A stretch of 61,557 nt of DNA from Actinomycetota bacterium (GCA_040757835.1 JBFLWJ010000019.1:1-61557), one strand, 5' to 3'. Positions 1 through 9,123 are shown, numbered from the stretch's first letter. Made by a program: numbers and translations. The notes: generated from the sequence alone by a model not told the origin.

Positions 1-127
1 CGCTAAGGCGAAAGGGGCAAGGTGCCCGTTCGGAGGCGTCCTCCCAAGCTAATAGTTTTCAGCAACCCCTTCCGAAAGGGGCATGGAGAGGCTTACCCTT
101 GACTTGGGTCTTTAAAGGTGACCCCTT
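1..127. other. 3' flank of the formate dehydrogenase operon
   Basis: No gene is visible here. A short hairpin lies at 66-81 (CCCCTT, loop CCGA, AAGGGG). Read on the minus strand it follows the fdhA stop and could act as a weak terminator, but no T-run follows it. Confidence 0.35.
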
Positions 128-2188
128 TTATTTCTCCAGGCGGGCGGCGCAGACCTTGAGCTCCGGGATCTTGGAGACGGGGTCGAGGGCACTGTTGGTA
201 AGCAGGTTGGCCGCCGCTTCGGCGAAGTGGAAGGGCATGAAGATGACGCCCTTGCCCACCTTGTCGGTCACCTTCGCGTCCACTTCCACGCTGCCGCGGC
301 GCGAGGACACCTTCACGCGGTCGCCCTCCCTTATCCCCAGCTCAGACGCATCCACCGGGTTGACCTCCACAAAAGCGCGGTCGATCTCCTGCACCAGGGA
401 AGGCGAGCGCCGGGTCATGGTCCCGGTATGATAATGGAAGAGCAGCCTCCCGGTGGTGAGCACCATCGGGTAGTCCGCGTCCGGCATCTCGGCCGGCTCG
501 CGGAACTGCACCGCGCTAAGCCTGCCTTTACCGATGGGGAAGCTCTCGGTATGCAGTATGGGCGTGCCGGGATGGTCCTCAGACGGCACCGGCCACTGCA
601 ACCCGTGCGTGCCCAGGCGCTGGTAGGTGATGCCGGCGTAAGGGGGGGTGACCTTCCTGATCTCCTCGAAGACCTCTTCGGGAGAAGCGAAATCGAAACC
701 CGAAGCTCCCATGGCCCGCGCTATCCCGCACACTATCTCCCAGTCCGCCCGGGAGTCCCCCACCGGCTCCACGGCCTTGCGTATCCTCTGCACCCTTCGC
801 TCGGTGTTGGAGATGGTACCGTCCTTCTCGGCGAAGGAGGCAGCGGGCAGCACCACGTGGGCGAACTCCATGGTTTCGTTCTCCATGATGTCCGCCAGCA
901 CCAGGAAGTCCAGCTTGCCCAGGGCCTCGCGCACGTGGTTAATATCCGGGTCCGAGACCATGGGGTTCTCCCCCATGATGAAGAGGGCGTGCAGCTCGCC
1001 ATGGGCCGCCTTGCCCGTCATCTCGGTGATGGTGAGACCGGGCTGACGTGACAGCCCCTCCACCCCCCAGGCCGCCTCGAACTTACTCGCGGCGTCCTCC
1101 GAGTCCACCCGCTGGTAGCCGGTGTAGACGTTGGGCAGGCCTCCCATGTCGCAGGCGCCCTGCACGTTGTTCTGCCCGCGCAGGGGGTTGACCCCCGTCC
1201 CGGGCTTGCCGATGTTCCCGGTGAGCAGGGCCAGGTTGGCCAGGGTGAGCACGTTGTCGGTGCCGGTGGAGTGCTGGGTGATGCCCATGCAGTAGACGAT
1301 GGAGGCTCGTTCCGCCCCGGCATAGATGCGCGCCGCCGCCACCAGGTCCTCCGCCGGTATGCCGCTTATCTCCTCCACTTTCTGGGGGGTGAACTCCGCC
1401 ACCGCCTTCTTCATCTCCTCGAATCCCTCGGTGCGCGCAGCGATGAAATCCCTGTCCTCCAGGCCCTCGGAGATGATCACGTTGGCCAGGCCGTTGAGGT
1501 AGGCCGCCTCGCTGCCCGGGCGCGGCCGCAGGAAGACCTCGGCGAAGCCCGAGAGGTGGATGGCGCGCGGGTCGATGACGATGAGCTTGGCGCCCTTGCG
1601 CGCCGCCGCCAGGATCCTTTCGCCGATGATGGGGTGCTGCTCGGTGGTGTTGGAGCCGACGATGAGGATCACCTCCGCGTCCTCCAGCTCGGCGATGGAG
1701 TTGGTCATGGCCCCGCTCCCGAAAGCTGTCGCCAGACCGGCGACGGTGGGGCTGTGTCATAACCGGGCGCAGTGGTCTACGTTGTTGGTGCCGACCACCG
1801 CGCGGGCCAGTTTCTGCAGCAGGTAGTTCTCCTCGTTGGTGCAGCGGGCCGAGGCGAAGAAGCCCACGGCGTCGGGACCTCCCTTGTCCTTCGCCGCCTT
1901 CAGGCCGTCCGCCACCGCCGCCAGGGCGGTGTCCCAGTCCGTTTCCACCAGCACGCCGTCCTGGTTGCGCACCATGGGCACGGTGAGGCGCCGCTCCGAG
2001 TGCACGAACTCGTGCACCGACCAGCCCTTGATGCACAGGGCGCCCCGGGAGACGGGGTGGTCCTTCTGGGGCAGGGTGCCGGTTAGGCGGTCCCCAGTGA
2101 CCTCGAGCAGCACGCCACAGCCCGTGCCGCAATACACGCAGGTCGAGGGGACGAGCCGCCAGTCAAGTCGCTTATCGTTATCGCCCAT
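128..2188 (-). CDS. fdhA: Formate dehydrogenase catalytic subunit, selenocysteine-containing
   Basis: Molybdenum or tungsten bis-MGD enzyme that interconverts formate and CO2. The 686-residue protein is read through an in-frame TGA at 1757-1759. Cys17, Cys20, Cys24 and Cys52 (CVYCGTGC, then ALCIKG) form the N-terminal [4Fe-4S] site. Residue 144 is the UGA, in the context CARL-UGA-HSPTVAG, which aligns with the Sec140 site of E. coli FdhF. The C-terminal part from about residue 575 carries the pterin dinucleotide-binding domain. Without readthrough there would be a 143-residue stub and a 526-residue fragment, and the fragment has no independent ribosome site that I can see. It is the last gene of the hdr operon, four bases after its neighbour's stop, and lacks the long ferredoxin N-terminus of NAD-linked enzymes. 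Electrons therefore probably pass through the adjacent Fe-S subunit to MvhD and HdrA. Confidence 0.93.
1728..1759 (-). promoter_or_regulatory. Selenocysteine codon and bacterial SECIS hairpin
   Basis: The TGA at 1757-1759 is followed 12 bases later by a perfect six-pair stem (GTCGCC/GGCGAC, 1739-1744 with 1728-1733) with apical loop GGTCT. The loop lies 18 bases after the UGA. The same loop sequence at the same distance occurs in the E. coli fdhF SECIS as I recall it, so SelB recognition is expected. The selA, selB, selC and selD genes are not in this window. Confidence 0.9.
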
Positions 2189-2192
2189 GCCG

Positions 2193-2996
2193 CTACTCCT
2201 CCAGCTTCTCGATATCTTGTTCCGTGCCCAGAAAACTCAGGGGGTTCCTGTCGCCGGCGCTCTCCCCGGCCCGGTATTCCAGCTTGTCCTCCATGATGTC
2301 CTGCATCTTGCGATAGAGGCTGCGCAGGGGGATGTCCGCGGGGCAGGCCTCCTCGCACAGGCCGCAGTCGATGCACCTGCCGGTCATGTCCAGCGCCCGT
2401 ATGATATGGAAAGACGGGAACTCCGGCGGGATGACCCCCGGCTCCACCAGGTGGGGGTCCTCCAGGGCGCAGTCCTTGCAGAAGCACATGGGGCAGATAT
2501 TGCGGCAGCCGTAGCACTTGATACAGCGCGAGAACTGCTCTCTCCACCACCGCATCCTCTCCGCGTCCGCCAGGGACTCCACCTCGTCGATGACCTTGCG
2601 CCCCGGCGCCGCCTCCACCTTGTCCCCCAGGGCTATCTCCCCGGGATAGGGGCGCGGGCAACCGCACCTCTCGGCCTCCTCGGCGCTGCAGGCCACCCCG
2701 ACCATGACCAGGCGCTCCAGGTCCACCTGCTCCAGCTTGGACAGCTCGATGAGGGCCCGCTCGTCGCAGCCCCGCACCAGCACCGCGAACCTCCTGTCCG
2801 GGTACTCCCGCTGCAGGTCGATGAGGATCTTTCCCAGGGGGTAACGTGAGTCCCCCACCTCCACCAGCTCCAGGTCGGGTGAGTCGGTGTCGGTGATGAG
2901 CACCGGCAGCACCGTCCCCTCCTCGTTCTTCAGGCAGAGAAAGGCGTCCGCGTCCTTTCCCACCTTCTCTTTGACGATGGCCTTGAGGTCGCTCAT
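2193..2996 (-). CDS. Iron-sulfur electron-transfer subunit of the Fdh-Hdr complex
   Basis: A 267-residue cytoplasmic protein. The N-terminal half has no recognised motif beyond a small Cys cluster (GVACS, ERCGC). The C-terminal half carries two ferredoxin-like sites: CIKCYGCRNICPMCFCKDC at about residues 157-176 and CIDCGLCEEACPADI at about 205-220. The organisation resembles the C-terminal parts of FdhB/FrhB-type or dicluster subunits that sit between a formate dehydrogenase and MvhD. The ATG at 2996 overlaps the mvhD stop (ATGA), implying translational coupling. I infer that it wires FdhA to MvhD. Binding of F420 or NAD cannot be judged from sequence, and I see no clear nucleotide-binding loop. 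Confidence 0.8.
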   Translation of the reverse strand: MSDLKAIVKEKVGKDADAFLCLKNEEGTVLPVLITDTDSPDLELVEVGDSRYPLGKILIDLQREYPDRRFAVLVRGCDERALIELSKLEQVDLERLVMVGVACSAEEAERCGCPRPYPGEIALGDKVEAAPGRKVIDEVESLADAERMRWWREQFSRCIKCYGCRNICPMCFCKDCALEDPHLVEPGVIPPEFPSFHIIRALDMTGRCIDCGLCEEACPADIPLRSLYRKMQDIMEDKLEYRAGESAGDRNPLSFLGTEQDIEKLEE

Positions 2997-3445
2997 GCTC
3001 CCACCCCCGCCTTGGCCTTGCGCAGGGGCGAGGGCCCCAGGGCCTTGACCTCCTCGGTGAATGAGCGGATGACGCCTGCGTACTTCTCGCCCTCCGCCGC
3101 CGACACCCACTCCAGGCGCAGCCGCCCCTCCTCCAGGCCCAGGAACTTGAGGGCGTCGCGCAGAACCCCGAAGCGCTTGGCGGTCATGTAGTTGCCCTTG
3201 AGGTAGTGGCAGTCGCCGATGTGGCACCCGGCGATGAGCACGCCGTCCATGCCCTCCTGAAAGGCCTTGATGACGAAATAGGGCGAGATGGTGCCGGTGC
3301 ACATCACCCTAACGTCCAGGACGTTGGCCGGGTACTGGAAGCGCGACACCCCCGCCAGGTCCGCCCCGGCGTAGGAGCACCAGTTGCAGAGGAAGGCCAG
3401 GATTCGCACTTCCTCATCGCCGCTTTTCTTCACGTCTTCAGCCAT
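2993..3445 (-). CDS. mvhD: MvhD-like [2Fe-2S] hydrogenase/Hdr adaptor subunit
   Basis: A 150-residue small iron-sulfur protein. Its signature cysteines are all present: FLCNWCSYAGAD (Cys20, Cys23), RVMCTGT, and AGCHIGDCHY. In methanogens MvhD transfers electrons from hydrogenase, or from formate dehydrogenase, to the flavin of HdrA. Here it is encoded between hdrA and the Fdh subunits, which is the order expected if it bridges them. A strong ribosome site (GGGGAGGTG) precedes the ATG at 3445, and the 3' end overlaps the next gene by four bases. Length is normal for the stand-alone family. Confidence 0.92.
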   Translation of the reverse strand: MAEDVKKSGDEEVRILAFLCNWCSYAGADLAGVSRFQYPANVLDVRVMCTGTISPYFVIKAFQEGMDGVLIAGCHIGDCHYLKGNYMTAKRFGVLRDALKFLGLEEGRLRLEWVSAAEGEKYAGVIRSFTEEVKALGPSPLRKAKAGVGA

Positions 3446-3463
3446 GCTTCACACCTCCCCGCC

Positions 3464-6400
3464 TCAGTCCCGCCAGGCGGACGCCGCCGCCTCGATCTGC
3501 TCGAGTATCTGGTCGGAACGGAAACCCTGCAGTCGGCTGGCCCCCGCCGTGCATGCGGCGGTGCAGGTGCCGCAGCCCTTGCAAAGGGAGGAATTCACCG
3601 CCGCCACCTTCCTCTCCTCGTCGTATGTGACCGCTTCGAAGGGGCAGAGCTGCACGCAGATCCCGCACCCCGAGCACCTGTCCGCGTCCACCACCGCCAC
3701 CACGCCCTCGGTTACGATCCTGTCCTTGCACAGGATGGACTCGGCGCGCGCCGCCGCGGCCGCCGCCTGGGAGACCGACTCCTCGATGGACTTGGGGGCG
3801 TGGGCCAGGCCGCACACGAACACGCCGTCGGTGGCGAAGTCCACGGGACGCAGCTTCATGTGCGCTTCCAGGAAGAAGCCCTCGGCGTTGCGCGGCACCT
3901 TGAGCATGGGGGCCAGCACCGCGTTGTCCGGGTTGGCGGTGACGCCCACGGAGAGCGCCACCAGGTCGGTGTTGAGCACCACCGTCTCCCCGCCCAGGTT
4001 AGCGTCGGCCACCCTCACCTGCAGGGTGCCGGAGACGTCGCGCACGTCGGGGCGCACATCGTCGTCGAAGCGCAGGAAGGTGACGCCCGCCTCGCGCGCC
4101 TCGCGGTAGACGTCCTCGCGGAAACCGTAGGTGCGGATATCGCGGTAGAGCACGAAGATCTCCGCCCGCGGGTTAAGCTCCTTCAAGGCCAGGGCGTTTT
4201 TCACCGCCTCGGTGCAGCAGACCTTGGAGCAGTACGGCCGCTCCTCCTCGCGGGAGCCCACGCACTGGACCATGACCACGCGCTTCAGCTCAGCCAGGGT
4301 GGGGTCCTTCTCGGCGATGCGGCGCTCCAGTTCCCACTGGGTGAGCACGCGTGCGTCTTCACCGTAGATGTATTCGGTGGGCTGGTACTGCCCGCCGCCG
4401 GTGGCCAGGATGACCGTGCCGTGCTCCAGCAGGGCCTCCCGTCCTTCGCCGTCTCGCACCAGGGTCTTGAACTGCCCCACGAAACCGCCCACGTCCACGA
4501 CCTCGTGGCCGGTTAGCACGGTGATCAGCTCCTCGGCCTCAACGTCTCTTATCAGCTGCTCCAGGTAAGCCCGCACGTCCCCGCCCTTGTAGTCGAAGTG
4601 GATGTTGCGCGCCAGGCCCCCCAGCTCGCCCTCCTTCTCAACCAGCCACACCGGGAAGCCGGAGCGGGCCAGGTTGAGCGCCGCGTTCATGCCCGCCACG
4701 CCACCCCCGATGACCAGGCCACGCGGGATTACCGGGCTCTCGCCCTCGGCCAGGGGCTCCAGGCGCCGCGCCTTCTCCACCGCCATCTTCACCAGGTACT
4801 GCGCCTTGCGCGTGGCGTTCTCGGGCTCCTGCATGTGCACCCAGGAGCAGTGCTCGCGGATGTTGGCCATCTCGAAGAGGTACTTGTTCACCCCCGCCGA
4901 CTGAAGGGTCTCGCGGAAGAGCGGCTGGTGAGTGCGGGGGGTGCAGGACGCCACCACCAGGCGGTTGAGGCCGTTCTCCTCCACCACCTGGCGTATCCAC
5001 TCCTGGGCGTCCTGGGAGCAGGCGTAGAGGCGCTCCTCCGCGAAGACCACCCCGGGGAGCTGTTTTGCGTATTCAACCACCTCGGGCACGTCCAGGAAGC
5101 CGCCGATGTTCGAGCCGCAGCGGCAGATGATGGCGCCCACGCGGGGCTCCTCGCCGGCCACGTCTTTCTCGGTCGGGTGCTCACTCGAGGTGAGCAGGGT
5201 GTTGCGGCCCCCATGCAGCGCCTGCGAGGCGATGCCCGCGGCCGCCGTGGCCTGCACCACCGTGTCCGGTATGTCCTTGGGCTCCTGGGCCGCGCCGCAG
5301 ACCAGGATCCCCGGCCGCGACGACAGCACGGGCAGGAATGGGTCGGCAGTCGCGAAACCGTAGCCGTTCACGTCCAGCCCCAGCCCTTCCTTGAGTCCGC
5401 AGGGGGCCTGCAGCCCGATGGACAGCACCACCAGGTCGAACTCCTCCTCCTGGGTGCAGCCCTTCTCGTCCGCGTAGCGCAGAAGCAGGTTCTTAGTTCG
5501 CTGCTTCTCGCGGATGCCGGAGATGAGTCCGCGCACGTAGCGCACGCCGTGGCGCGATTCCGCCGCGGTGTAATATTTCTCGAAGTCCTTGCCGTAGGCG
5601 CGCATGTCGATGAAGAAGATGGTGGGCTCGATGGAGCGCAGGTGCTCCTTGGCGATGAGGGCCTGCTTGGTGGCGTACATACAGCATACGCTGGAGCAGT
5701 AGCCGCTCTTCACGGTGGTGTCGCGCGAGCCCACGCACTGCACGAAGGCGAGTTTCTTCACCTCCTCGCCGTCGGAGGGGCGTACCACGTGGCCCTGGGT
5801 GGGTCCGTTGGCGCCCAGGATGCGCTCGAACTCCAGGGAGGTCACCACGTTGGAGTGCACGCCGTAGCCGTACTCGGTCTTGAGCGCGGCGTCGAAGGGC
5901 TTGTAGCCGGGGGCGGCGATGACCATGCCCACCGCGATGACCTCTTCCCTCTCCACCTGCTCGAAGTCGATGGCGCCCGCCTGGCACACCTTGACGCAGT
6001 TGCCGCACTTCTCCCGGGTGAGCCAGCGGCACACCTCGGGGTCGATGACCGCCGCCCCCGGCACCGCCTGGGGAAAGGGCACGCGGATGCAGCGCGTGGT
6101 GGAAAGGCCGGCGTTGTAGGGGTCGGGTATCTTCACCGGGCACTTGGCGGTGCAGTCGCCGCAGCCGGTGCACTTGTCCGTGTCCACGTAGCGCGGACGG
6201 ATGCGCAGCCGCACCCGCAGGTCGCCCGGCTCCCCCTCCACGGAGAGCACGTCGGCCAGGGTGATGACCTCGATGTTCTGGTTGGAGGCCACCTCCACCA
6301 TCTTGGGCGAGAGGATGCACATGGAGCACTCGTTGGTGGGAAAGGTCTTGTCCAGCATGCCCATGACCCCGCCCACCGAGGGGCTGGAGTCGGTGAGGTA

Positions 6401-6721
6401 GACCTTGTAGCCCAGGTTGGCCAGCTCCAGGGAGGCCTGGATGCCGCCCACGCCGCCGCCCACGACCATGACCGCCCCGACCGGCCGGCCATCCTTTTTC
6501 TTGACGGCGGTATCTCTCTTATCTTTGTCGGCACCCGTCTTTGTGATGGCCGTATCTTTCTTTCTGGTCCCCCCGCCAGCCGCGGTCTTCTTCGCCCGCG
6601 GAGCTTTCTTCGGAGGGATCTCCTTCTCCGGTAGGGACGCATCCTTGGCCGGGGCCGCCTTTTTCTTCGCTGCCTTCCCCTCTACGCCGTCCTGGTTGGG
6701 GTTGCTCTTCCTCTCAGCCAT
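3464..6721 (-). CDS. hdrA: Tandem HdrA flavin/iron-sulfur subunit, electron-bifurcating type
   Basis: A 1,085-residue protein that should hold the bifurcating FAD. Residues 1-80 are a Lys/Ala/Pro-rich low-complexity extension. A first HdrA module follows, with a dinucleotide fold (VVGGGVGG, about residue 88), a ferredoxin insert (CTGCGDCTAKCP; CGNCVKVC) and YCSSVCC. A second module begins with ICRCGSNIGG and the HdrA N-terminal domain, has another FAD fold (VIGGGVAG, about residue 672) and YCSKVCC, and ends in two ferredoxin motifs (CSGCGICVQLCP; CKGCGTCTAAC). A classical HdrA is about 650 residues, so this is a fused or duplicated form. An in-frame upstream ATG at 6787 exists, but AGGAGGT just before 6721 decides this start. 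It lies between hdrB and mvhD. Confidence 0.92.
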   Translation of the reverse strand: MAERKSNPNQDGVEGKAAKKKAAPAKDASLPEKEIPPKKAPRAKKTAAGGGTRKKDTAITKTGADKDKRDTAVKKKDGRPVGAVMVVGGGVGGIQASLELANLGYKVYLTDSSPSVGGVMGMLDKTFPTNECSMCILSPKMVEVASNQNIEVITLADVLSVEGEPGDLRVRLRIRPRYVDTDKCTGCGDCTAKCPVKIPDPYNAGLSTTRCIRVPFPQAVPGAAVIDPEVCRWLTREKCGNCVKVCQAGAIDFEQVEREEVIAVGMVIAAPGYKPFDAALKTEYGYGVHSNVVTSLEFERILGANGPTQGHVVRPSDGEEVKKLAFVQCVGSRDTTVKSGYCSSVCCMYATKQALIAKEHLRSIEPTIFFIDMRAYGKDFEKYYTAAESRHGVRYVRGLISGIREKQRTKNLLLRYADEKGCTQEEEFDLVVLSIGLQAPCGLKEGLGLDVNGYGFATADPFLPVLSSRPGILVCGAAQEPKDIPDTVVQATAAAGIASQALHGGRNTLLTSSEHPTEKDVAGEEPRVGAIICRCGSNIGGFLDVPEVVEYAKQLPGVVFAEERLYACSQDAQEWIRQVVEENGLNRLVVASCTPRTHQPLFRETLQSAGVNKYLFEMANIREHCSWVHMQEPENATRKAQYLVKMAVEKARRLEPLAEGESPVIPRGLVIGGGVAGMNAALNLARSGFPVWLVEKEGELGGLARNIHFDYKGGDVRAYLEQLIRDVEAEELITVLTGHEVVDVGGFVGQFKTLVRDGEGREALLEHGTVILATGGGQYQPTEYIYGEDARVLTQWELERRIAEKDPTLAELKRVVMVQCVGSREEERPYCSKVCCTEAVKNALALKELNPRAEIFVLYRDIRTYGFREDVYREAREAGVTFLRFDDDVRPDVRDVSGTLQVRVADANLGGETVVLNTDLVALSVGVTANPDNAVLAPMLKVPRNAEGFFLEAHMKLRPVDFATDGVFVCGLAHAPKSIEESVSQAAAAAARAESILCKDRIVTEGVVAVVDADRCSGCGICVQLCPFEAVTYDEERKVAAVNSSLCKGCGTCTAACTAGASRLQGFRSDQILEQIEAAASAWRD

Positions 6722-6731
6722 GCGCGACCTC

Positions 6732-7604
6732 CTAGGCCAGGCCCGCGCCGTAGAGGAGCGGGTGGGGATCGATGAGGTGCCGGTCAAACCACTCCTCCGC
6801 GCCGGGGACCCCCAGGGCCAGACCCAGCATCTCGGTGAAGAAGAACACCGGCAGGTCGTGCTCCAACTTAAAGGCGAGCCTGCCCTCTCTCTGGCGCATC
6901 TCCAGGTTGGCCAGGCACATGGGACAGGCTACCACGATGCAGTTGGCGCCGGCCTCCTCCGCCGCCTCGAAGAGGCGGTTGACCAGGGTCACCACGATGT
7001 CGGTGCGGGTGAGGGAGAGGCTGCCGCCGCAGCAGTCGGTCTTGTAGGACCAGTTCTTCACCTCCGCGCCCAGGGATGTCATGAGTCCGTCCATGAGGCG
7101 GGGGTTGTCGGGGTCGTCATTGGCTATCATGCCGCGGGGGCGCACCATGAGGCAGCCGTAGTAGGATACCGGCCTGAGGCCCTCCAGGGGGCGGCGCACC
7201 CTCTCCTTGAGGTCCTCCATTCCCACCTCCTCGGCGATGACGTCCAGGAGGTGGACGATGCGCCCGCGGAAGCGGGGGTCCGCCCCCACGATGCCCTCCA
7301 CACGGCGGGCCAGCTTCTCGTCGTTCAATATGTCGTCCTGCGCCTTCTTCAGGTTGTGGTAACAGGCGGCGCAGACCACCACCAGGTCGCCCCCCTTCTC
7401 CCTGGCCTTGGCCAGGTCGCGCCCGGGCAGGGAGACCGCGAGCAGGTGGTTGGTCATGTGGGCTGACGAGGCCCCGCAGCAGTTCCAGTCCTCCAGGGTC
7501 TCCAGGCGGAAGCCCAGGGCCTCGGAGACCTCGTAGGCCGACACGCCGTACTCCTCAGCCGAGGAGAGTTGCGAGCATCCGGGGTAATAGCTGTAGGTCT
7601 TCAT
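6732..7604 (-). CDS. hdrB: HdrB-like CCG-domain heterodisulfide reductase subunit
   Basis: A 290-residue protein with two cysteine-rich CCG domains. The first contains Cys10, Cys42-Cys43 and CAAC; the second contains YYGC, TDCCGG and CPMC. In methanogens these bind the two noncubane [4Fe-4S] clusters that reduce CoM-S-S-CoB. An actinobacterium lacks those coenzymes, so the real disulfide or other acceptor is unknown. The ATG at 7604 overlaps the hdrC stop in an ATGA junction. The reading frame extends further upstream but only through hdrC coding sequence. All CCG cysteines appear intact, so catalytic competence is plausible. Confidence 0.9.
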   Translation of the reverse strand: MKTYSYYPGCSQLSSAEEYGVSAYEVSEALGFRLETLEDWNCCGASSAHMTNHLLAVSLPGRDLAKAREKGGDLVVVCAACYHNLKKAQDDILNDEKLARRVEGIVGADPRFRGRIVHLLDVIAEEVGMEDLKERVRRPLEGLRPVSYYGCLMVRPRGMIANDDPDNPRLMDGLMTSLGAEVKNWSYKTDCCGGSLSLTRTDIVVTLVNRLFEAAEEAGANCIVVACPMCLANLEMRQREGRLAFKLEHDLPVFFFTEMLGLALGVPGAEEWFDRHLIDPHPLLYGAGLA

Positions 7605-8137
7605 GATCGCGACTCCCTGAAGATGCGCCTTATCTCTCTGCGGTCCTTCACCAGGCTGGGGATGAGCTTGATCTTCCCCTTGGCGAGCATCTTCACCGCA
7701 AGCCCGATATCGCTCACCAGGTCGCCGGAGAAGGTCTTGTAAGCGCCCATGAGGATGGGCTCGCTGATGCGGCCGGTGGCCTGGATATTTCCCAGGAAGC
7801 ACTGGTGGAAGAGGGGGATGTTGCGCTCGGCCGGCTTTACGCCCTCGTCCAGGGCCATGGCGCGCAGGGTGTCCATTACCCCGGCCACATCGATGTCGTT
7901 GGGGCAGCGCGCGGTGCAGGTCTCGCAGGCGGCGCAGACCCAGATGGTGTGGCTGGAGAGCAGGCGTTCCTTCTGGCCGTACTGCACCAGCTTCATCACC
8001 TGGTGGGGCAGGATGTCCATGGCGAAGTTGAAGAGGCACCCGGTGCTGCATTTCCCGCACTGGTAGCAGAGGCGTGGTTTCTCTCCGCTGCGCTCCTCGA
8101 CCTCCCTCTCCAGGGTCGGGCTCAAGGCGTTGATCAT
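7601..8137 (-). CDS. hdrC: HdrC-like ferredoxin subunit
   Basis: A 178-residue protein with two [4Fe-4S] ferredoxin motifs near the N-terminus (CYQCGKCSTGC and CAACETCTARCP) and a helical C-terminus, as in HdrC. It relays electrons between HdrA and HdrB. The ATG at 8137 is preceded by GGAGGGAATGAG. A GTG five codons upstream (8152) is in frame but has no ribosome site of its own. It is the first gene of the operon, so the promoter should lie in the 320 bases upstream. Confidence 0.9.
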   Translation of the reverse strand: MINALSPTLEREVEERSGEKPRLCYQCGKCSTGCLFNFAMDILPHQVMKLVQYGQKERLLSSHTIWVCAACETCTARCPNDIDVAGVMDTLRAMALDEGVKPAERNIPLFHQCFLGNIQATGRISEPILMGAYKTFSGDLVSDIGLAVKMLAKGKIKLIPSLVKDRREIRRIFRESRS

Positions 8138-8457
8138 CTCATTCCCTCCCACGTAAACGAGGCGCGATAACTCGTCCTATCTTATAAACCCCCGGGGGTA
8201 TATGGCACTGTTCTAGATCAGTCCCTCGTGTCGCGCAGCCGCGGCACAACAGAGGAAAACGCAGGCCTGCTCTCCGAGGCAGCGCTCATACCCGCCGGAT
8301 CCGCTCCTCCCTCACCCTCGGCCATCGGCGCCACCAGCCGGCCCCGGGTCTTTCTCCCTCCTCTGGCCTCAGGTCGCCTTATAATATGCAAGCTTTATTG
8401 ACTTATTGGTACTGGTTAATATCTATTAACCTAATCCTCTATCATTCTACCCTTTTC
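8138..8457. promoter_or_regulatory. Regulatory region upstream of the hdr-fdh operon
   Basis: No gene is visible. About 50 bases upstream of hdrC is a perfect 12-base palindrome ACCCCCGGGGGT (8188-8199) flanked by A/T-rich tracts (TATAA on one side, TATAT on the other). This is the layout of CsoR/CstR/FrmR-family operators. At 8414-8431 an A/T-rich inverted repeat (GGTTAAT, ATCT, ATTAACC) follows the DUF3786 stop and could be a terminator or operator. Two TATAAT/TATTAT-like boxes near 8373-8380 could start transcription on either strand. Confidence 0.5.
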
Positions 8458-9123
8458 TCACTCCACCATCCAGAGGAGATTTTCGGTGTCAGCCTCCTCC
8501 CCCGCGGCCTTCATGAGACAGGCGGCGAGCTGGGTGGCGAGCACCTTGAGGTCGTCGGTGTTGAGGTAGCTGGAACAGCAGCGGTCGAAGAGCACCCTGC
8601 AGTCGGGCGGGAACTCCTCATCGCCCCAGTGCAGGACCAGCAGGAGGGGCACGCGGGGAAAGGCATGGAAGACGAAGGCCTCGTCGCCGTAGTCCGCACA
8701 GGTCCCCCCCAGCGAGCTGGCAGCCTTTTCCAGGGATTCCCGGCGGCTGCCGAAGATTCGGGCCAGGGGCTGCTCAACCGTGGGGACCAGGGTTGCGGCG
8801 TAGAAGCGTCCCCCGGGAAGGTCGCGGTAGGCGATCCATTCCCCGCTCGTGGGGACGCCGCACGAGAGCTTGACGTAACGCAGGGCAAGCACACGCAGGG
8901 AGAGGCTATCCGTATGCGGCGGCACCTCCATCTCACCCTCCGGCATGCGGATATCTATCCGGCCACCGAATGAGGGCAGCCTCAGCAGGCACCCGCCGTT
9001 CGCGCGCACATGGCAGGTAAATCCTCCCAGTTCCGCCTGGCGCACCAGGTCCAAACCCGAGATCTCGTCCCAGGCCCGCTCCAGGGTCTGCCTGCGGCGC
9101 TCGTCCATGCCCCCTCTGTCCAT
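8458..9123 (-). CDS. DUF3786 domain protein
   Basis: A 221-residue soluble protein matching my memory of the DUF3786 family, common in anaerobes that carry corrinoid and Fe-S enzymes. Typical features are LSLRVLALRYV, TSGEWIAYRDLPGGRFY, the YGDEAFVFHAFPRVPLLLVL block and the SYLNTDDLKVLA ending. No catalytic motif is known to me. I chose the ATG at 9123 because GGGAGG precedes it; the frame extends upstream to 9231 without better signals. It reads in the same direction as the hdr operon but is separated by 320 bases that contain a possible terminator, so it is probably a separate unit. Confidence 0.75.
   Translation of the reverse strand: MDRGGMDERRRQTLERAWDEISGLDLVRQAELGGFTCHVRANGGCLLRLPSFGGRIDIRMPEGEMEVPPHTDSLSLRVLALRYVKLSCGVPTSGEWIAYRDLPGGRFYAATLVPTVEQPLARIFGSRRESLEKAASSLGGTCADYGDEAFVFHAFPRVPLLLVLHWGDEEFPPDCRVLFDRCCSSYLNTDDLKVLATQLAACLMKAAGEEADTENLLWMVE

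Noticed and set aside
227..1051. Long plus-strand frames opposite fdhA and hdrA
   Set aside because: They are shadows of G/C-rich coding sequence. They lack ribosome sites, and their translations are rich in Arg, His and Leu with no family pattern.
1757..1759. In-frame TGA as a nonsense mutation or frameshift making fdhA a pseudogene
   Set aside because: The codon is at the exact Sec position with a matching SECIS at the correct spacing, and both sides stay in one frame.
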